This document shows, in pieces, positions 30,181 to 33,014 of a stretch of 33,014 bases of DNA (its first letter is position 1; every line of letters starts with the position of its first letter). The DNA is from Gemmiger sp. An87 (lineage in GTDB: Bacteria; Bacillota; Clostridia; Oscillospirales; Ruminococcaceae). A program made the translations under genes and the position numbers. The notes below the pieces were generated by a model. The model searched no databases. It worked only from the letters and a program-made list of their open reading frames with translations, and had not been told where the DNA came from. The stretch is taken from contig NZ_NFHD01000036.1 in assembly GCF_002159185.1 (NCBI RefSeq), forward strand, positions 1 to 33,014, in the 5' to 3' direction.

Positions 30181-31776
30181 ATGGCCGATTTACGGCAAGA
30201 GATCCAGCGCCGGCGCACCTTTGCGATCATCAGCCACCCGGACGCCGGTAAGACCACCCTCACCGAAAAGCTGCTGTTGTACGGCGGCGCAATCCAGCAG
30301 GCAGGCAGCGTTAAGGGCAAGCAGAGCGCCCGCCACGCGGTCAGCGACTGGATGGAGATCGAGAAGCAGCGTGGTATCTCGGTCACCAGCTCGGTGCTGC
30401 AGTTTGAATACGACGGCAAATGCGTCAACATCCTGGACACCCCCGGTCACCAGGACTTCTCTGAGGATACCTACCGCACCCTGATGGCCGCCGACGCGGC
30501 GGTCATGGTCATCGACGCCGCCAAGGGCGTTGAGGCCCAGACCATCAAGCTGTTCAAGGTATGTACCCTGCGCCACATTCCCATCTTCACCTTCATCAAC
30601 AAGATGGACCGTGAGGCACGGGACCCCTTTGACCTGATGGAGGAGATCGAGAACATCCTGGGCATCCAGACCTATCCCATGAACTGGCCCATCGGCTGCG
30701 GCAAGGAGTTCAAGGGCGTGTTCGACCGGGAGAGCCGCCACATCCTGGCCTTCCAGAGCGACGGCAAGGCCAACGGCGTGAAGATTCTGGACAAGATCGA
30801 GGCCGAGCTGGGCGATCCCAGCCTGGACGAGCTGATCACCGCCCCTCTGCATGAGAAGCTGGCCGAGGACATCGAGCTGCTGGACGGCGCCAGCTACGAC
30901 TTCGACATGGAGGCCGTGCAGACCGGCCGCCTGAGCCCGGTGTTCTTCGGTTCCGCGCTGACCAACTTCGGTGTGGAGCCCTTCCTGAAGGAGTTCCTGC
31001 GCCTGTCTCCCAGCCCGCTGCCCCGCAAGAGCGGCGACGAGCTGATCGAGCCCGCCCAGAACACCTTCTCCGGCTTCATCTTCAAGATTCAGGCCAACAT
31101 GAACAAGGCCCACCGGGACCGCATTGCCTTTATGCGCATCTGCTCGGGCAAGTTCGAGCGCGGTATGGAGGTCACCCACGTACAGGGCGGCAAGAAGATC
31201 AAGCTGGCCCAGTCCACCCAGCTGATGGCTCAGGACCGGGCCACCGTGGATGAGGCCTACGCCGGTGACATCATCGGCCTGTTCGACCCGGGTATCTTCT
31301 CCATCGGCGACACCCTGTGCACCGGCAAGGAGAAGATCCAGTACGCAGGCATCCCCACCTTCGCGCCCGAGCATTTTGCCCGGATCACCCAGGTGGACAC
31401 CATGAAGCGCAAGCAGTTCGTGAAGGGTATGGAGCAGGTGGCCCAGGAGGGCGCCATCCAGATCTTCCGCGAGCTGAACGGCGGCATGGAGGAGGTCATC
31501 GTGGGCGTTGTGGGCGTGCTGCAGTTCGAGGTGCTGGAGTACCGGCTGAAGAACGAGTACAACGTGGATATCCGCATGCAGAAGCTTCCCTTCGAGCACA
31601 TCCGCTGGATCGAGAACGAGGACCTGGACCCGAAGGATCTGGACCTGACCAGCGACACCAAGCGCATCGAGGATCTGAAGGGCAACAAGCTGCTGCTCTT
31701 TACCACCCCCTGGGCCATCAACTGGGCCCAGCAGCACAACGAGGGCCTGGAGCTCAGCGAGTTCGGCAACGTGTGA
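30181..31776 (+). CDS. prfC: Peptide chain release factor 3
   Basis: Translational GTPase that removes RF1/RF2 after peptide release (531 aa, normal). The G domain starts at the N-terminus with P-loop SHPDAGKTT, switch I containing RGISVTSSV, the DTPGHQDF motif and NKMDRE. Domains II and III follow (about 290-531). RF3 is told from EF-G by its length and by the QRRRTFAIISHPDAGKTTLTEKLLLYGGAIQQAGSVK start. It is monocistronic with its own promoter and a strong terminator. Some Firmicutes lack RF3. Confidence 0.97.
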   Translation: MADLRQEIQRRRTFAIISHPDAGKTTLTEKLLLYGGAIQQAGSVKGKQSARHAVSDWMEIEKQRGISVTSSVLQFEYDGKCVNILDTPGHQDFSEDTYRTLMAADAAVMVIDAAKGVEAQTIKLFKVCTLRHIPIFTFINKMDREARDPFDLMEEIENILGIQTYPMNWPIGCGKEFKGVFDRESRHILAFQSDGKANGVKILDKIEAELGDPSLDELITAPLHEKLAEDIELLDGASYDFDMEAVQTGRLSPVFFGSALTNFGVEPFLKEFLRLSPSPLPRKSGDELIEPAQNTFSGFIFKIQANMNKAHRDRIAFMRICSGKFERGMEVTHVQGGKKIKLAQSTQLMAQDRATVDEAYAGDIIGLFDPGIFSIGDTLCTGKEKIQYAGIPTFAPEHFARITQVDTMKRKQFVKGMEQVAQEGAIQIFRELNGGMEEVIVGVVGVLQFEVLEYRLKNEYNVDIRMQKLPFEHIRWIENEDLDPKDLDLTSDTKRIEDLKGNKLLLFTTPWAINWAQQHNEGLELSEFGNV

Positions 31777-31782
31777 TGTTTC

Positions 31783-31818
31783 AAAAGGGCTTCCGGCCAC
31801 TGGCCGGAAGCCCTTTTT
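31783..31818 (+). terminator. Terminator after prfC
   Basis: AAAAGGGCTTCCGGCC (31783-31798) pairs perfectly with GGCCGGAAGCCCTTTT (31802-31817), loop ACT, T run. Confidence 0.93.
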
Positions 31819-31926
31819 GTCTGCCTTGAAATCCGGGTGCAACTCGGGCGAAAGACCGTGCGTTCTGACGAAAAGAATCATCCGATTTTGTGAACTGCGT
31901 ATATGGGCGGCAGAGAGCCTTCCGGT

Positions 31927-31932
31927 TATACT
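31927..31932 (+). promoter_or_regulatory. Possible -10 element for dlgD
   Basis: TATACT, 36 bases before the start codon, with no fitting -35. An activator-dependent promoter or chance match. Confidence 0.3.
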
Positions 31933-31967
31933 GGAGACAAATCCATTGGGGAAAGGGAAGAACAGCC

Positions 31968-32978
31968 ATGAGAATTCCGGTACAATGCCTGCAAGAAACC
32001 TTCGAGACCATCCTGCTCAGCCGGGGTGTGGAGACCGAAACGGCCCGCATCGCCGCGGAGAATTTTACCCGGTCCAGCGTGGACGGGGTTTACAGCCATG
32101 GGGTGAACCGGTTTCCCCGGGTAATCGATTATCTGGACCGGGGGCTGATCGACGGCAGCGCCCGGCCGGAATGTGTGGCTGGAATGGGCAGCGTGGAACG
32201 CTGGGACGGCCACATGGGGCTGGGCAATGTGAATGCCCGGCTCGCCATGGAACGGGCCTGCGCGCTGGCAAAGCAGAACGGCGTGGGCTGTGTGGCCATG
32301 GGCAATACCAACCACTGGATGCGGGGCGGCGCCTACGGCTGGCAGGCAGCGGATGCGGGGCTGATCGGCATCTGCTGGACCAACACCCGGCCCAACACTC
32401 CCGCCTGGGGGTCCTTCCAGCCGCTGGTGGGCAACAACCCTTTTGTGCTCAGCGTGCCCCGCAGCGACGGGCGGCACATCGTGATGGACTGCTCCATGAG
32501 CCAGTTTTCCTACGGGCGCATCGATCTGGCCCGGATGAACGGGGAGCGGCTGCCGGTGCCCGGCGGCTGGGATGAGGAGGGAAATCTGACCGACGATCCG
32601 GAGGCCATTGCCCGCACCCGGCGGGTACTGCCCATCGGCTATTGGAAGGGCAGCGGCCTGTCCATGGTGCTGGATATGATCGGGGCGGTGCTTTCCGGCG
32701 GGAATACCGTGAGCGACATCGGCCGCAAATATGCCGATGAAATTGGTCTGAGCCAGGTATTCCTGGCTTTGGACCCGGCCTTCACCACACCGGAAGAGAT
32801 CGACCGGATTCTGGAACCGGTGCTGGAGGATCTGCGGAACGCACAGCCCATGGAGCCGGGTGGACGGGTGCGGTATCCCGGCGAGCGCACCTGGCAGACC
32901 CGGGAAGAGAACCTCCGGCAGGGCGTGCCGGTGAACGAGGAGGTATGGCGGAGCATTCAGGCACTTCTGCCTCGATAA
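31968..32978 (+). CDS. dlgD: 3-dehydro-L-gulonate 2-dehydrogenase (YiaK/DlgD, Ldh2 family)
   Basis: NAD(P)H-dependent reductase of 2,3-diketo-L-gulonate (336 aa). It belongs to the malate/L-lactate dehydrogenase family with the unusual non-Rossmann fold. It closely follows E. coli YiaK from memory: VYSHGVNRFPR (catalytic His44), GNTNHWMRGGAYGWQAA, GICWTN, DCSMSQFSYG and LPIGYWKGSG. The start is the ATG at 31968 after AAAGGGAAG. It is preceded by the prfC terminator, so it begins a new transcript. Its pathway partners (a kinase, isomerase or epimerase, or a transporter) would lie beyond the end of the window. The exact substrate in this organism is not certain. Confidence 0.9.
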   Translation: MRIPVQCLQETFETILLSRGVETETARIAAENFTRSSVDGVYSHGVNRFPRVIDYLDRGLIDGSARPECVAGMGSVERWDGHMGLGNVNARLAMERACALAKQNGVGCVAMGNTNHWMRGGAYGWQAADAGLIGICWTNTRPNTPAWGSFQPLVGNNPFVLSVPRSDGRHIVMDCSMSQFSYGRIDLARMNGERLPVPGGWDEEGNLTDDPEAIARTRRVLPIGYWKGSGLSMVLDMIGAVLSGGNTVSDIGRKYADEIGLSQVFLALDPAFTTPEEIDRILEPVLEDLRNAQPMEPGGRVRYPGERTWQTREENLRQGVPVNEEVWRSIQALLPR

Positions 32979-32990
32979 AACAGCAGGTCC

Positions 32991-33014
32991 GGGGGGGGGG
33001 GGGGGGGGGGGGGG
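32991..33014. other. Terminal run of 24 G, probable sequencing artefact
   Basis: The window ends in an uninterrupted G run 12 bases after the dlgD stop. Two-colour sequencers call G when signal is absent, so this is most likely an untrimmed read end at a contig edge. Confidence 0.85.

Noticed and set aside
30190-31881. 563-codon open frame opposite prfC
   Set aside because: Antisense shadow of RF3; no family motifs and no ribosome binding site.
1-33014. CRISPR array, tRNA, rRNA, IS element, prophage or defence system
   Set aside because: I found no regularly spaced repeats, cloverleaf-like segments, transposase or integrase motifs or defence genes anywhere in the window.

Overview
This window reads as core chromosome of a GC-rich, low-motility-type Gram-positive anaerobe of the Clostridia, most likely an Oscillospiraceae gut bacterium of the Faecalibacterium/Gemmiger/Subdoligranulum kind. 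The grounds are strong AGGAGG-type ribosome binding sites, TTGACA/TATAAT promoters with frequent extended -10 TG motifs, Gram-positive family versions (argS next to a DUF1934 gene, an L10 leader RNA, HtrA with a cytoplasmic tail and one membrane span, a YtqB/MnmM-type tRNA methyltransferase, LytTR two-component system) and several plant-glycan enzymes. The assignment is inference; no rRNA marker is present. The right end runs into 24 G residues, which looks like a sequencing artefact at a contig end.

Layout. 1-4460 (minus): ddl-murI-DUF1934-argS, a tightly packed run (peptidoglycan precursors plus arginyl-tRNA synthetase) ending in a terminator near 160. 4461-4782 is a divergent promoter region with an 18-bp perfect palindrome. 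4783-8354 (plus): rpmG-secE-nusG, a folded leader, rplK-rplA, terminator, strong promoter, L10 leader with attenuator, rplJ-rplL, terminator. rpoB/rpoC do not follow. 8596-12213 (plus): glmS, whose promoter lies between two 16-bp arms of a perfect inverted repeat, then a GH13 alpha-glucosidase. 12296-15672 (minus): dacA-type D,D-carboxypeptidase, pncB and a small membrane protein. 15875-16543 (plus): metallophosphoesterase.

16672-18527 (minus) is a GH120 beta-xylosidase-like gene broken by a one-base frameshift exactly between its two catalytic residues. It is divergent from an AraC regulator (18711-19598), which is followed by a membrane diguanylate cyclase (19659-20741). Then come cysE (minus), htrA (minus), a GNAT-MnmM fusion (plus), a very large GH3 glycosidase with permuted domain order and a membrane anchor at each end (minus), a LytTR response regulator and its GHKL kinase (minus), prfC (plus) and a dlgD-type dehydrogenase (plus).

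How it fits together: the left third is housekeeping (translation, secretion and cell-wall precursors). The right two thirds is a housekeeping/carbohydrate mosaic of single genes or pairs, each bounded by clear intrinsic terminators. I saw no phage, IS, CRISPR, tRNA or defence island. The points that most deserve a second look are the inverted repeat around the glmS promoter, the GNAT-MnmM fusion, the GH120 frameshift, the permuted double-anchored GH3 beside a LytTR system, the folded rplK leader, and altered motif residues in MurI, the D,D-carboxypeptidase and the metallophosphoesterase.
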